From assembly GCA_964554185.1 (NCBI GenBank), contig CAZKNJ010000005.1, positions 9,918-73,917 of the forward strand: a DNA stretch of 64,000 nucleotides. Reading direction: 5' to 3'. This DNA comes from CAZKNJ01 sp964554185 (GTDB taxonomy: Bacteria > 4484-113). This document shows, one piece after another, positions 25,788-37,076 of this stretch. Numbering within the stretch: the first letter of the stretch is position 1; every line of letters starts with the position of its first letter. The position numbers were made by a program, and so were the translations under genes. The notes below the pieces were generated by a model, which saw only the letters and a program-made list of their open reading frames with translations, did not search any database and was not told the DNA's origin.

Positions 25788-27098
25788 ATGAAGAGGGTTC
25801 TGCTGTTTGCACTAATAGCGCTGTGGGCGCTGTCGTCCGCGGCCCTGGCGGAAGAAAGTACTTCGGAGAGCGACGGCACTGAGGCTTCTGAGACTGCCGT
25901 GGTTGAAGAAACCGTGCTGGCCGAGGATATTGAATACGGCGGATACACCGTTGAAGAGCTTGTGCGCATCATCCAGGAGCAGGCGGGGCATATTGAGGAC
26001 CTGACCGCCCGCGTGGGCGCCCTGGAAGGGAACGTGGCGCAGGTGAGCGAGAAGGCGGAGAAGGCCGGCGAGCTTCCCTCGTGGGTGCCCAAGGTCAAGA
26101 TCAGCGGCGATCTGCGCTACCGCTTTGAACACATCAGCGAAGCCGGCAAGAAGAGCCGCCAGCGCGACCGCATCCGTGCGCGCCTGGGAATGAGCGGCAA
26201 GGTGAACGACCAGGTGGACTTTAAGGTGCGGCTGGCCAGCGGTTCGGACGATCCGGTGTCAACCAACCAGACGCTGGACGGGGCATTCTCCAGCAAGGAC
26301 ATCTGGTTTGACCAGGCGTTTTTTGACTGGCACCCGAACGAGAACGTGAACATCTACGGCGGAAAGATGTCTAACCCCTTTTTTGCAGCCGGCGGCAACC
26401 AGCTGCTGTGGGACGGCGACCTTACGCCCGAGGGCCTGGCGCTTTCGTTCCACGGCAGCGGCGAGAACCAGCCGTTCTTCAATGTGGCGCACTTCTGGGC
26501 CGATGAGCGCGGCGGCGGCAGCGACGCCCGGATGCTCGGCTTGCAGGGCGGAGTGAAGTTCGGGGGCAAGAGCACGACTGCGACCGTCGGGCTTGGCTAC
26601 TACAACTTCACCAGCCTTAAGGGGGAATCCCCGCTGTTTGACGCCACCGACAGCTTCGGCAACTCGGTGACAACCGACCCGAACACCGGCGACATCTTCT
26701 ACGCCAACGGCTTCAAAGAGCTGGAGGCCTTCGCGCAGGTGGACTGGCAAGCCGGTAACACGCCGGTTTCGCTTTACGGCAACTGGGTCACCAACACCGA
26801 CGCCGGCGCCGACGACACCGGCTGGCTGGTGGGCTTCGACCTCGGCAGCACGAAGGAGCCCGGCAACTGGAAGTTCGGCTACAACTACCGGCGAGTGGAA
26901 GCCGACGCGGTGCTGGGCGCATGGTGTGATTCGGACTTTGCCGGGGGCGGCACTGACGGCAAGGGCCACATTTTCAGCATCTCCACCTTGCTCGCCAAGA
27001 ACGCCACCTTCGGTGTCACCTACCTGGTGAACGACGCCGGGCTGGTGAACGGCAAGGATTACAAGCGCCTGCAAGTGGACTTCGGCTTCAAGTTCTAG
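25788..27098 (+). CDS. Phosphate-regulated outer-membrane porin
   Basis: 436 residues from ATG 25788, with a strong ribosome site AAAGGAGG. A signal peptide ends SSAALA. An acidic linker leads to a coiled-coil segment (EELVRIIQEQAGHIEDLTARVGAL), then alternating amphipathic strands to a terminal LQVDFGFKF, with the C-terminal aromatic residue of outer-membrane barrels. The N-terminal helix may anchor it to the wall or mediate trimerisation, as in OprO/OprP or SLH-type porins. Its place between the Pho box and pstS indicates a phosphate- or polyphosphate-starvation porin, analogous in role to PhoE/OprP. Confidence 0.8.
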   Translation: MKRVLLFALIALWALSSAALAEESTSESDGTEASETAVVEETVLAEDIEYGGYTVEELVRIIQEQAGHIEDLTARVGALEGNVAQVSEKAEKAGELPSWVPKVKISGDLRYRFEHISEAGKKSRQRDRIRARLGMSGKVNDQVDFKVRLASGSDDPVSTNQTLDGAFSSKDIWFDQAFFDWHPNENVNIYGGKMSNPFFAAGGNQLLWDGDLTPEGLALSFHGSGENQPFFNVAHFWADERGGGSDARMLGLQGGVKFGGKSTTATVGLGYYNFTSLKGESPLFDATDSFGNSVTTDPNTGDIFYANGFKELEAFAQVDWQAGNTPVSLYGNWVTNTDAGADDTGWLVGFDLGSTKEPGNWKFGYNYRRVEADAVLGAWCDSDFAGGGTDGKGHIFSISTLLAKNATFGVTYLVNDAGLVNGKDYKRLQVDFGFKF

Positions 27099-27149
27099 CG
27101 GAAGCACTCAGGCGCAAGGCAACGCATGATACATTTGGAGGATTCACTA

Positions 27150-28184
<1,035 letters not shown>

Positions 28185-28188
28185 CGGC

Positions 28189-29099
28189 TTGTCCTACGTT
28201 CAGCGCTACGGACGGCGGAAAGTGCGCATGAAGCTGGGCGAGCGCGCGGTGCAGGGCTTCCTGGCTTTCTGTGGCGCGCTTTCCATCTTTACCACCATCG
28301 GCATCGTGGCGGTGCTGCTATTCGAATCGCTGCAGTTCTTCCGCCACGTACCGGTGTGGCAGTTCCTCACCGACCGCGAGTGGTCGCCGCTGTTCCTGGA
28401 GAAGCATTTCGGGATTGCGCCGCTGCTGCTGGGAACGCTGTTGACCACACTGATTGCGGTGGTGGTGGCGCTGCCGCTGGGGCTGTTGAGCGCGATCTTC
28501 CTAGCGGAGTACGCCTCGCCGCGGGTGCGCGGCGTGGTGAAGCCGGTGATGGAGATACTGGCAGGTGTGCCCACCGTGGTCTACGGCTACTTCGCGCTGC
28601 TCTTCGTCACGCCGGTGCTGCAGAAAATCGTGCCGGGATTGCAGGGCTTCAACGCGCTCAGCCCGGGAATCGTGATGGGCATCATGATCCTGCCGATGGT
28701 GGCATCCCTCAGCGAAGACGCGATTTATGCTGTGCCGCAGAGCCTGCGGGACGCGGCCTACGCGCTGGGCTCCTCCAAGTTCCAGGTGGCGCTGAAGGTG
28801 ATGATTCCCGCGGCGTTTTCCGGCATCACCGCGTCGGTGATACTCGCGGTCTCCCGCGCCATCGGCGAGACGATGATCGTCGCCATCGCCGCGGGTCAGC
28901 AGCCGGTGCTCACGGCGAATCCGCTGGTGCCAGTGGAGACGATGACGGCGTATATAGTGCAGGTGAGCCTGGGCGACACTCCCTACGGCACGCTGGAATA
29001 CCAGACCATCTTCGTCGTGGGGCTGAGCCTGTTTGCGCTCACCTTCATACTGAACCTTGTCAGCCACCGGCTGAAACGCAAGTTCTACGAGAGGTACGC

Positions 29100-29103
<4 letters not shown>
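28189..29103 (+). CDS. pstC: Phosphate ABC transporter permease PstC
   Basis: Start proposed at TTG 28189, because GGGAGG (28175-28180) lies 8 nt upstream; ATG 28228 ([10 protein letters not shown]) is the alternative. 304 residues. Membrane segments and the permease loop [39 protein letters not shown] are typical of PstC. It pairs with PstA to form the phosphate channel. The stop overlaps the pstA start (ATGA). Confidence 0.93.
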
Positions 29104-29981
<878 letters not shown>

Positions 29982-30802
29982 CCATTGCTCCGGCGGCAGC
30001 GCCGCGGCCCAAACTGCAAGTGCAGGCGGCACCGGTGGAGCCGGTCATCCGCGTGGAGGCGCTCAGCGCATGGTATGGCAGCCACCAGGTACTAGAGAGC
30101 GTGTCATTTGACATCGCACCCAACCACATCACGGCTATCATCGGGCCGAGCGGCTGCGGCAAAAGCACGCTTATCCGCTGCTTCAACCGGATGAATGACT
30201 TCGTGCCCGCCTTCCGGCACACCGGCGGGATTTCCTTCCGGGGCGGCGACATCCACGACAAGAGCGTGGATCCGATGGAGATACGCCTCCGCATCGGGAT
30301 GGTTTTCCAGAAGCCCAACCCCTTCCCCAAGTCCATCTACGAAAATGTGGCGTACGGCCCGCGGCTGCTGGGCGTGCGCAGACGGGGAGAGCTGGACGCG
30401 ATTGTGGAGGACAACCTCAGGAAGGCGTTCCTGTGGGACGAAGTCAAAGGCGAGATGAACAAGAGCGCGCTGGAGCTTTCCGGCGGGCAGCAGCAGCGGC
30501 TGTGCATCGCCCGGGCGCTGGCGGTGGAGCCGGAGGTGCTGCTGCTGGACGAGCCCTGCTCGGCGATTGACCCCATCGGTACGGCCAAGATTGAGGAATT
30601 GCTGCGCGAGATCAAAGCCCGGTACACTATCGTAATGGTGACCCACAACATGCAGCAAGCCGCGCGGGTGTCGGACTTCACCGCGTTCCTCTACGAAGGC
30701 GTGCTGATTGAGTTCGGCGAGACCGCCAAGCTGTTTGAGAAACCCGAACACAAACGCACCGAAGATTACATTACCGGCCGCTTCGGCTAGGAGAGGTGAA
30801 TT

Positions 30803-31507
30803 ATGTCAGTGCAATTCCTGCGGGAAATGGAAGATATCAAGGAGAAAGTGCTGACCATGAGCGCGGAAGTCGGCGAGCTGGTGCACCTTGCGGTAAAAGC
30901 AGTCGCCGAGCGCGATGTCAGGCTGGCTGACCGCGTGGTGCAAAGCGACGAGATGATTGACCAGATGGACGTGGACATCGAGGAAGACTGCCTGAAGGTG
31001 CTGGCGCTCCACCAGCCGGTGGCTCGGGACCTGCGATTCTTGATCTCCGTCTTAAAAATCATCAGTGATCTAGAGCGTGTCGGAGACTTCGCTACGAGCA
31101 TCGCCAAGAAGGCGGAGCGGCTGCGGGATTACCAGCCCACCCGTGCGGTGTTTGATTTTGTGGGAATGGCGGCGCATGCAGAGTTGATGCTCAAGCGGGT
31201 GACCCAGGCGCTGATTCACCTGGACGCGAAGGCGGCGTGGGAGGTTTGCCTGGTGGACGACGAGCTGGACGCGGAGAAGCGCGACGCCTACGACCGCATC
31301 ATGGCGCGGCACCGGGAGCATCCCGATGAAGTTTCGGAACTGCTGGACCTGCTGGCGATTGCGCGGCATCTGGAGCGCATCGGCGACCACTGCACCAACA
31401 TCGCCGAGACCGTCATCTATCTCACCGAGGGCGAGATTGTGCGGCACAAGACGGACGAAGCGGCTGGGGAAATACGCGAGCGAGACGCGAACAGCCCAGA
31501 CCGCTGA
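30803..31507 (+). CDS. phoU: Phosphate signalling protein PhoU
   Basis: 234 residues, two three-helix PhoU repeats. EEDCLKVLALHQPVARDLRFLISVLKIISDLERVGDFATSIAKKA in repeat 1 and LLAIARHLERIGDHCTNIAETVIYLTEG in repeat 2 carry the metal-binding E/D-x3-D clusters. It links Pst activity to PhoR and shuts the regulon off when phosphate is sufficient. ATG follows AGGAGAGG 5 nt upstream. Last gene of the pst operon; a hairpin overlaps its stop. Confidence 0.95.
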   Translation: MSVQFLREMEDIKEKVLTMSAEVGELVHLAVKAVAERDVRLADRVVQSDEMIDQMDVDIEEDCLKVLALHQPVARDLRFLISVLKIISDLERVGDFATSIAKKAERLRDYQPTRAVFDFVGMAAHAELMLKRVTQALIHLDAKAAWEVCLVDDELDAEKRDAYDRIMARHREHPDEVSELLDLLAIARHLERIGDHCTNIAETVIYLTEGEIVRHKTDEAAGEIRERDANSPDR

Positions 31508-31527
31508 ACCGCACACGTATTCAGCGG
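31501..31527. terminator. Hairpin at the phoU stop
   Basis: CCGCTGAA and TTCAGCGG form an 8-bp stem around an 11-nt loop between phoU (+) and the convergent IPT lipoprotein gene (-). No T run follows, so termination is probable rather than certain. Confidence 0.4.
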
Positions 31528-31570
31528 CCTGGGCCGAATGCGCGACGCTATCGCTCCTTTGAGCGCGGCG

Positions 31571-33088
31571 TCAGAACTGCTCCACGTCGTCCAAGTTGGG
31601 CGGCGCCAGGACGATGAGGATGGGATCGTCGGAGACGCTGTCGTCGCCGTCCACCTCAACGGTGATGGTTCCGGTACCGGCGCCCGCAGGTATCTCCACC
31701 ACAATCTCGTTGGAACCCCACGTGACGTAGGTCGTGACTTCCACGCCGTCGTAGAAGTAGACCTTGTTGGAGCCCTGCGAGGGGCCGAAGCCCGTCCCGC
31801 TGATGGTGACCTCCTGGCCGACCCAGCTGCGGGTGGGCGAGAAGCCCGACACCTGCGGCGACACGTCAAAGAACACGCCGTTGCTGGCGTTTCCGCCGGC
31901 GGTCACGACTACGTTGCCGCTCTCGGTTTCAGGCACGGTGACGGTGATGCTCAGATTGCCCCAGTTGGAAACGGAGCAAGTATCTCCGCTGAGAGTTACC
32001 GTGCTCGCTCCCTGAGTGGTGCCGAAGCCGGTGCCAATCACGTCAAAGCTGTCGCCGACCACGCCGCCGTCGGGATCCAGCGAATCGATGTGCGGCAGCA
32101 CGGTGAAGCTCACGCCGTTGCTTTCGTTGGCGCCCACCTTGACCTTCACGTCGCCAGTGGTGGCGTTGTCGGGCACTTTGACCACGACTTCGGTGTCCGA
32201 CCAGGAGACGTAAGTGTCCACTTCGACGCCGTTGAAGGTGACGATGCTGGTGCCCTGCGCGGCCTCAAAGCGCGAGCCGGTGATGGTGATGTCGTCGTGC
32301 TCGGCGTAGTCCTCGGCGGGATCAATGGAGTCTGCCACCGGCGCCAGCACTGTGTAATCTCCGCCGGAATTCTGGTAAAGCCCGCCGATTTCCATCCGGA
32401 TGGGGCCGGTCATTGCGCCCACCGGCACGGTCACGTCAACGTCGGTCTGCGTCCAGTCGGTGATGGTGGCTTCCACCCAGTCGGAAGCGCCGGTGAAGTA
32501 CACCACATCCTCGGTGGGTTCATCCTCGCCGAAGTTGGTGCCGCTCAAGGTCACCGTGTCGCCGACCGTACCCGAAGTGGGATCAAAGCCGGTGAAGTCA
32601 AAGTCAACGATGGTGACCGAGAGCTGGTTGGAGAAGTCGCTCTCATCGTCCGTGTCGTTCACCACGGTCAGGCGGTAGTACCACTCCGAGTCTAGGTCGG
32701 GATCAAACACGTCGTCAAAGCTAACGCTGGCGCCGGAACCGGGCTGGTCGATCATATCGCCGCCGTTTACGCGCAAGCTCTCATATCCCTCGGGGTCGCC
32801 GTCGGGAATGGACTCATCATCACGGTACAGGTAGTAACCCACCGCGCTGGCAGCGGTTACCCGCTCCCAGGTTACGCGCACTCCGCTGGGCACGCCCTGC
32901 GGCGTCTTCAGCAGTTGGCCGCGCAGCTTAATGTGGCCGGTGGTCGGGTACTGGTCTTCCGGCAGCGGAACCACGTCCGACGGCCCGCCCAAGCGCTGCG
33001 AACTGCCTCCCCCGCCGCCGCAGGAAAACGCGATTACCGCGAACAGCAGCAATATCACTACCCCAAGTTGTACTCCCCATCGATTCAT
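31571..33088 (-). CDS. Lipoprotein with FnIII and IPT/TIG repeats
   Basis: 505 residues; lipobox AVIAFSC followed by a Gly-rich tether. An FnIII-like module (GVRVTWERVTAASAVGYYLYRDD) is similar to that of the protein at 5828-7567. Four IPT-type repeats follow, with the recurrent VYFTGASDW, VTFNGVEV and TVTLSGDTC strands and FSPTRSWVGQEVTISGTGFG. The tail is VLAPPNLDDVEQF. The ATG overlaps the stop of the small lipoprotein upstream (TGATG), so both are co-translated. No catalytic domain; presumably a surface or adhesive scaffold. Confidence 0.8.
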   Translation of the reverse strand: MNRWGVQLGVVILLLFAVIAFSCGGGGGSSQRLGGPSDVVPLPEDQYPTTGHIKLRGQLLKTPQGVPSGVRVTWERVTAASAVGYYLYRDDESIPDGDPEGYESLRVNGGDMIDQPGSGASVSFDDVFDPDLDSEWYYRLTVVNDTDDESDFSNQLSVTIVDFDFTGFDPTSGTVGDTVTLSGTNFGEDEPTEDVVYFTGASDWVEATITDWTQTDVDVTVPVGAMTGPIRMEIGGLYQNSGGDYTVLAPVADSIDPAEDYAEHDDITITGSRFEAAQGTSIVTFNGVEVDTYVSWSDTEVVVKVPDNATTGDVKVKVGANESNGVSFTVLPHIDSLDPDGGVVGDSFDVIGTGFGTTQGASTVTLSGDTCSVSNWGNLSITVTVPETESGNVVVTAGGNASNGVFFDVSPQVSGFSPTRSWVGQEVTISGTGFGPSQGSNKVYFYDGVEVTTYVTWGSNEIVVEIPAGAGTGTITVEVDGDDSVSDDPILIVLAPPNLDDVEQF

Positions 33089-33357
33089 CAGAATTGTTCT
33101 CCTCCCGTAAGGTTAGGCGGCGCAAGAATGACGCGCACTTCATAGCCGTTGCTCGTCTCCGAGCCGACAGTTACGGTTACGTCTCCGCTCTGCGCCGTGA
33201 GCGGTATGTTTACTTTGATTTCAGTGTTGCCCCACGTCACGTAATCGTCGTCTCCGGGATTCACCTCGCCGCCGAAAGCGACATAGCTCGCGCCGCCGCC
33301 GCAGCCGGGAGCCGAGACAACGCACGCGACCAGAATCCACAGGAGGATTCGCCTCAT
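33088..33357 (-). CDS. Small lipoprotein with a half IPT repeat (truncated paralogue?)
   Basis: 89 residues from ATG 33357, with AGGTGATC upstream. The lipoprotein signal (VACVVSAPGC) runs after a few residues directly into the second half of an IPT repeat (YVTWGNTEIKVNIPLTAQSGDVTVTVGSETSNGYE) and the tail VILAPPNLTGGEQF. The first half of the repeat is missing, which looks like an internal deletion that kept the secretion signal and the conserved tail. Coupled to the 505-residue lipoprotein by a TGATG overlap. Confidence 0.6.
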   Translation of the reverse strand: MRRILLWILVACVVSAPGCGGGASYVAFGGEVNPGDDDYVTWGNTEIKVNIPLTAQSGDVTVTVGSETSNGYEVRVILAPPNLTGGEQF

Positions 33358-33448
33358 CGGGTGATCACCTACTTTTGCCTGCGCGGACGGGGAGTTACCC
33401 CCGCCCGGCTGGTGAGTATTGTAGCATCTCGGATACGCCATTGGGCCG

Positions 33449-35191
33449 TCAGCGGCGCAAGAGCACGGTCTCTCCAGTCTCAGGGCTCAACTCCACGGTG
33501 AAGGGCCGGGCGGCGATACCCTCGCCGAGGATGCGGTAGAGGAAATCGGAATGCGCGGCGAAGCTGAGGGCACCGGTGGGAGTGCGTTCGGAGGGGCAAG
33601 GCTGCCAGCCGTCCAGGGCGTAGCGCTCCAGCGTGTAGTTTGCATCGGGCTGGAACTCACCCAAAGGATTCTTGACATCTAAAACGGCGGTGAACCTGCC
33701 ATCGGTGGAGGCAGATGGGTCTAAGTTGAGCCAGCGGACGCTGCCGTCGGTGCGCACGTCGGTGAGGCGCTCCTGTTCGTCCGGGACGCGGATGCACAGC
33801 GCAAAGTTAAGCCGGCAGCCGACGTTGTCAAAACGGACACGTCCGCCCTGCGCCTTTTCCCGCGTGATTACGCGCCAGTCGTCAAGGTTCCACACCAGCA
33901 CTTCCGCCTCAGTGCCGTCGGGCGCAGCGGTGGCGAACTCGACCGCGGTTACTGGAGTGTAGTCCGCGGTGACATCCAGCTTGCCGTCCCAGGTCTTGAC
34001 GTAGACCTTGACGCCGTTGGCGCCGTCGCCGGGGACTTCGCCAAAGCCGCGAATCCAGGTCCAGGCGTGGTTGCCGTCGCAGTGGCCCCACCACGGGGTA
34101 TAGGCCTGGCAGGCGGGGATGCCCAGCGTGCGCAGCATTGCGTTGAGCACGTTGCTGCAGTCCTCGCAGCGGCCTTCGTGCACCGCGAGCGAGGTGAGCA
34201 AACCGAAGTCCTCCCAGGTGGTGTCGCCCTCGTACTGGAAGTAATCGCCGTAGGCATTGGTCGCGACGGCGATGGCGCGGTCAATATCGCGCGCGCCGAG
34301 ATGCTGCACTTCGGGCACCAGCGCTGCGTAGAAATGGCGGCGCCAGCGCTGTAGCGGCTCGCCGGTGCCGCGCGGGGAGAGCACCTGCTGGAGGAAATCC
34401 TCATCCGGCACCTGCCGCGCCCAGGGCAGCTCGCGCCGCGCCTTCACCGCGTAGAAGACGTTTTCGTAGAAGGTCTGCGCGTCAACCGTCTGGAGGTCGC
34501 AGATGGAAAGCTCGCGCTGCTCGCGCGCGAAGCTCATCTGGTCCATCCGCGAGAGCAGCCACAGCGCCGCCCAGCAGTTCTCTGGCGCGCCGGTGGAATC
34601 AGCCAATGCACCCAGCGCCCGCGCAAGGGCGTCGGAGTGCGTTCCCGGCGCAGTGAGATTCGCGTAGGCGCGGTCAAGCGTAGCAGCGTCCAGCCGAGAA
34701 CTATCTCGCTTTGCTGCTACCGAGGCAGCGTGGAGGAATACCTGCTTCGCATTCACCGAATCGCACCAGAGCCAACGGTTCAGCTCCGGCGCAAGCGGCG
34801 CGGTGAAAGCAGCGTCGGAGTAGAGGCGGCGAAGCACGCGGACGCGGGACGCGTCCAGCTCGCGGTCGTTGCGGATTTCGCCGCGGCGGAAGTGCAGCGC
34901 GCGCACCGAGCCGCCGGGGCAGGTGACCAGTAGGAAGAGCTTATCCGCGGCGAAGCGCTCCAGCTGCCCGCGCTCCCAGCCCAGGTCACGGACGTGGCGC
35001 ATAATGGCGGGCGGGGCGGTGAGCACTTCTATCGCGGCAGCCACTTGCGGGCTGTCCGCCTCCACGCCCGGGAAGTACTTCTCCGCGATGTATTCGCGGA
35101 CGGGAAGCGGGATGACGGGCTTGTCCGCGAAGGCAGTGAGAGAAAGCAGAGCCAATGCAGTCAGCAGCGCAAGGGTGAACCTCATGCGCAA
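33449..35191 (-). CDS. Secreted transglutaminase-like protein
   Basis: 580 residues (ATG 35191; the Met two codons later is equally good) with signal peptide LLTALALLSLTAFA. The transglutaminase-like core carries C342 (GRCEDCSNVLNAMLRTLGIPAC), H375 (GNHAWTWI) and D410 (DVTADYTPV), a complete Cys-His-Asp triad. Beta-rich domains follow. Family members can be proteases, peptidoglycan-modifying enzymes or cross-linkers; context does not decide. It lies downstream of the blaI-M56-PH-like genes in the same direction, 15 bp from the PH-like gene, so it may share their transcript. Confidence 0.8.
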   Translation of the reverse strand: MRMRFTLALLTALALLSLTAFADKPVIPLPVREYIAEKYFPGVEADSPQVAAAIEVLTAPPAIMRHVRDLGWERGQLERFAADKLFLLVTCPGGSVRALHFRRGEIRNDRELDASRVRVLRRLYSDAAFTAPLAPELNRWLWCDSVNAKQVFLHAASVAAKRDSSRLDAATLDRAYANLTAPGTHSDALARALGALADSTGAPENCWAALWLLSRMDQMSFAREQRELSICDLQTVDAQTFYENVFYAVKARRELPWARQVPDEDFLQQVLSPRGTGEPLQRWRRHFYAALVPEVQHLGARDIDRAIAVATNAYGDYFQYEGDTTWEDFGLLTSLAVHEGRCEDCSNVLNAMLRTLGIPACQAYTPWWGHCDGNHAWTWIRGFGEVPGDGANGVKVYVKTWDGKLDVTADYTPVTAVEFATAAPDGTEAEVLVWNLDDWRVITREKAQGGRVRFDNVGCRLNFALCIRVPDEQERLTDVRTDGSVRWLNLDPSASTDGRFTAVLDVKNPLGEFQPDANYTLERYALDGWQPCPSERTPTGALSFAAHSDFLYRILGEGIAARPFTVELSPETGETVLLRR

Positions 35192-35206
35192 GAGGATAGC
35201 AGATGG

Positions 35207-35659
35207 CTAGGAGCGCTCGCCAGCCGCCCGCGCAACTTCCGCCACGATCGCGGCGGCGTTATTGCAGGGCACGGCTATCCGTTCGCCCTTGGCGGTGACC
35301 ACGGTGAGGAACTCGCTGGTGCGCCAGATGGTCATGCCAGTGCCGCCAACGTGGATTTCAGCGAGCTTCGACAGCGGCACGCGGCGGATGAAGGGGAAGT
35401 AGCCGAAGATGAGAGCCTTGCGGGTGAGGGTGATGCGGTAGCCGCAGAGGCAGGCGAGGAGGATGAGGCCGATGGGCGCGAAGAGCGCGAGGAATATCCA
35501 CTTGAGCGGTGCCCAGACCAGCTCCGACGCCGGCGCGACCGCCCACCCCGCCATCCACAGCGACCACAGCACCGCCGGGACAGCGAAGGCGGAAAGGCTC
35601 ACGGGATAGCGCACGCGCAGCACGGTGATGATTATGGACGCATTCCGCCCTCGGCGCAA
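35207..35659 (-). CDS. Membrane protein with PH-like domain, function unknown
   Basis: Up to 150 residues from a TTG at 35659; GTG 35623 is an alternative, and neither has a clear ribosome site. Two hydrophobic segments (AFAVPAVLWSLWMAGWAV and IFLALFAPIGLILLACLCG) precede a cytoplasmic part with the bacterial PH-like pattern YRITLTRKALIFGYFPFIRRVPLSKLAEIHV. No enzymatic motif. It sits between the M56 peptidase and the transglutaminase-like gene, so it may be an accessory of that membrane sensor system. Confidence 0.55.
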   Translation of the reverse strand: MRRGRNASIIITVLRVRYPVSLSAFAVPAVLWSLWMAGWAVAPASELVWAPLKWIFLALFAPIGLILLACLCGYRITLTRKALIFGYFPFIRRVPLSKLAEIHVGGTGMTIWRTSEFLTVVTAKGERIAVPCNNAAAIVAEVARAAGERS

Positions 35660-35687
35660 CGCGGGGGGTGGAAGCGGCCAGAGCGGG

Positions 35688-36596
35688 TCAGTAGCCCAGG
35701 AAGCAGGGGAAGAAGCAGCGGAAATCCCGCCAGAGCATCAGGGCCACGATGAAGGCGGTAGGCGCAGCGGCGAGAAGCAGCGAGACGGCGAGGCGAAGGG
35801 ACGCGGCGACTGGTTTGCGGTCAAGCAGAGCTTGCAGCCGGAGCCGGGTAGCCTCGTCCATGCCGTTGGCAGGTGTGTTTTCCTGGCTGTATGCCACCAG
35901 CAAGTTAATGTAACGCTCCAGCGGGACCGATTGCAGAATGCGCGCGTCAACCGCAAGTTCGGCGGACCGGCGGTAGCGCTTGAGCAGAAGTGTTATCGCG
36001 CCCAGGTTCAACGTGACAGCAGAAAGGGCTTCCAGCAGCGAAATCCAGAAGTTGTCGCGGCGGCGGTGGTGCATGAGTTCGTGTTGCAGGATTACCTCCA
36101 GGTCTTCGCGCGGGAGGCCGTCCTTCAGACCGGCGGGAAGGAGGATGGCAGCGTCCCAGACACCGCGCAGGCTGGGCGCGGTGACGGTTTCGGAGTAGAT
36201 GACCGGCAGGCCGTGATATGTCTCCACGCTATCACTTGCGCGACCCAGGAAGACGCGCTTACCCCGCCCGCGCAGCCAAAGGCGGATAAGCAACACCAGC
36301 GCGTACAGGAAACCGGCGGTGCCGAGGAACATAATCGTGCGCGAGAGGTCATGCATCAGAAAAAGGTAGTAGGTGGTCTCCATCACGATGCGGCCGGTGG
36401 CTACGAGCCAGGCGACAGCGATGCCGGAAATCAAACCGAGGACGGCCGCCAACGAGGTGGCGTAAGCGATGGCATGCGCGTCGTTGGCGGATGGCTTGAG
36501 CCGGGAAAAGAGAAGGCGTAGCAACCAAGACGAGGCGGTGAGGCTGAACCACGCCCGCAGGTAGGTCAGAGCGACTGCTTTTAGTATGAGGGCCAA
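35688..36596 (-). CDS. M56 (BlaR1/MecR1-type) membrane metallopeptidase without sensor domain
   Basis: 302 residues from a TTG immediately after the blaI stop. Three or four membrane segments surround a zinc site H172-E173-x2-H176 (QHELMHHRRRD), with E213 as likely third ligand (SAELAVD). BlaR1/MecR1 also carry an extracellular penicillin-binding domain; here the protein ends after a final hydrophobic segment, so the signal is not a beta-lactam bound to a C-terminal sensor. By analogy it would cleave the adjacent BlaI-type repressor. Confidence 0.82.
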   Translation of the reverse strand: MALILKAVALTYLRAWFSLTASSWLLRLLFSRLKPSANDAHAIAYATSLAAVLGLISGIAVAWLVATGRIVMETTYYLFLMHDLSRTIMFLGTAGFLYALVLLIRLWLRGRGKRVFLGRASDSVETYHGLPVIYSETVTAPSLRGVWDAAILLPAGLKDGLPREDLEVILQHELMHHRRRDNFWISLLEALSAVTLNLGAITLLLKRYRRSAELAVDARILQSVPLERYINLLVAYSQENTPANGMDEATRLRLQALLDRKPVAASLRLAVSLLLAAAPTAFIVALMLWRDFRCFFPCFLGY

Positions 36597-36977
36597 CTAG
36601 CCCTTAATATACCCGCGGCGGCGCAATTCCTCTATCAGCTCGGCCACCGCCTTGGGGTCGGCCATCTCCACCGCATCCACCAGGTTACTGGCGACTGGCG
36701 CGCCGAAAGCCTCCGCGCCGCGCTTGAGCGCTTCCGCCCAGGTCTCGGAGACGTACTCGTCGCGCATCTTGCCCGGACGGTAGTAGCCCACCCGTCCGAC
36801 GATGCGCCGCCTGAGGAGGCCCTTGCGGCGGAGTATCTCCGCCGAGTTCGCCACCGACTTGTAGCTGTAGTTCTCGGCGGAGAGCGCGTTGATGGCTTCC
36901 GCCAACTCCGGCGCAGGCATTTCGCCCCGCTCCCAGACTATCTTTAGTATCAGCTCCTGTAGTGGGCCAATTTCCAT
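36597..36977 (-). CDS. BlaI/MecI/CopY-family transcriptional repressor
   Basis: 126 residues. Winged-helix start (LQELILKIVWERGEMPAPELAEAIN), recognition region SYKSVANSAEILRRKGLLRRRIVGRVGYYRP, then a C-terminal dimerisation helix. The family includes BlaI/MecI and the copper repressor CopY; a CopY-type Cys motif is absent. Divergent from the tolC-like efflux gene, with mirrored GGTATAATC promoters 66 bp apart, so it probably represses itself and the metal pump. The ATG lies 11 nt after its own TATAAT, an almost leaderless mRNA. Confidence 0.85.
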   Translation of the reverse strand: MEIGPLQELILKIVWERGEMPAPELAEAINALSAENYSYKSVANSAEILRRKGLLRRRIVGRVGYYRPGKMRDEYVSETWAEALKRGAEAFGAPVASNLVDAVEMADPKAVAELIEELRRRGYIKG

Positions 36978-36988
36978 AGGTTACATAG

Positions 36989-36997
36989 ATTATACCA
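36989..36997 (-). promoter_or_regulatory. Extended -10 promoter of blaI-M56 genes
   Basis: TGGTATAAT on the minus strand; TATAAT occupies 36994-36989. Eleven nt separate it from the ATG at 36977, so +1 should fall only about 5 nt before the start codon. Confidence 0.6.
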
Positions 36998-37056
36998 GCG
37001 CTGGGCGGGAAAACCGCAGATTACCAACGGAATTGCAAATAAGTCCATAGCCGCTG

Positions 37057-37065
37057 TGGTATAAT
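37057..37065 (+). promoter_or_regulatory. Extended -10 promoter of the tolC-like/cus genes
   Basis: TGGTATAAT, mirror of the blaI promoter (GGTATAATCCAT here, GGTATAATCTAT on the other strand). Eleven nt separate the box from ATG 37077. The inverted pair is a natural place for one repressor to cover both promoters. Confidence 0.6.
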
Positions 37066-37076
37066 CCATAAGCCGT

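Noticed and set aside
35688..36977. Beta-lactam resistance regulators BlaR1/BlaI
   Set aside because: No penicillin-binding sensor domain and no beta-lactamase nearby; the divergent neighbours are metal efflux genes.
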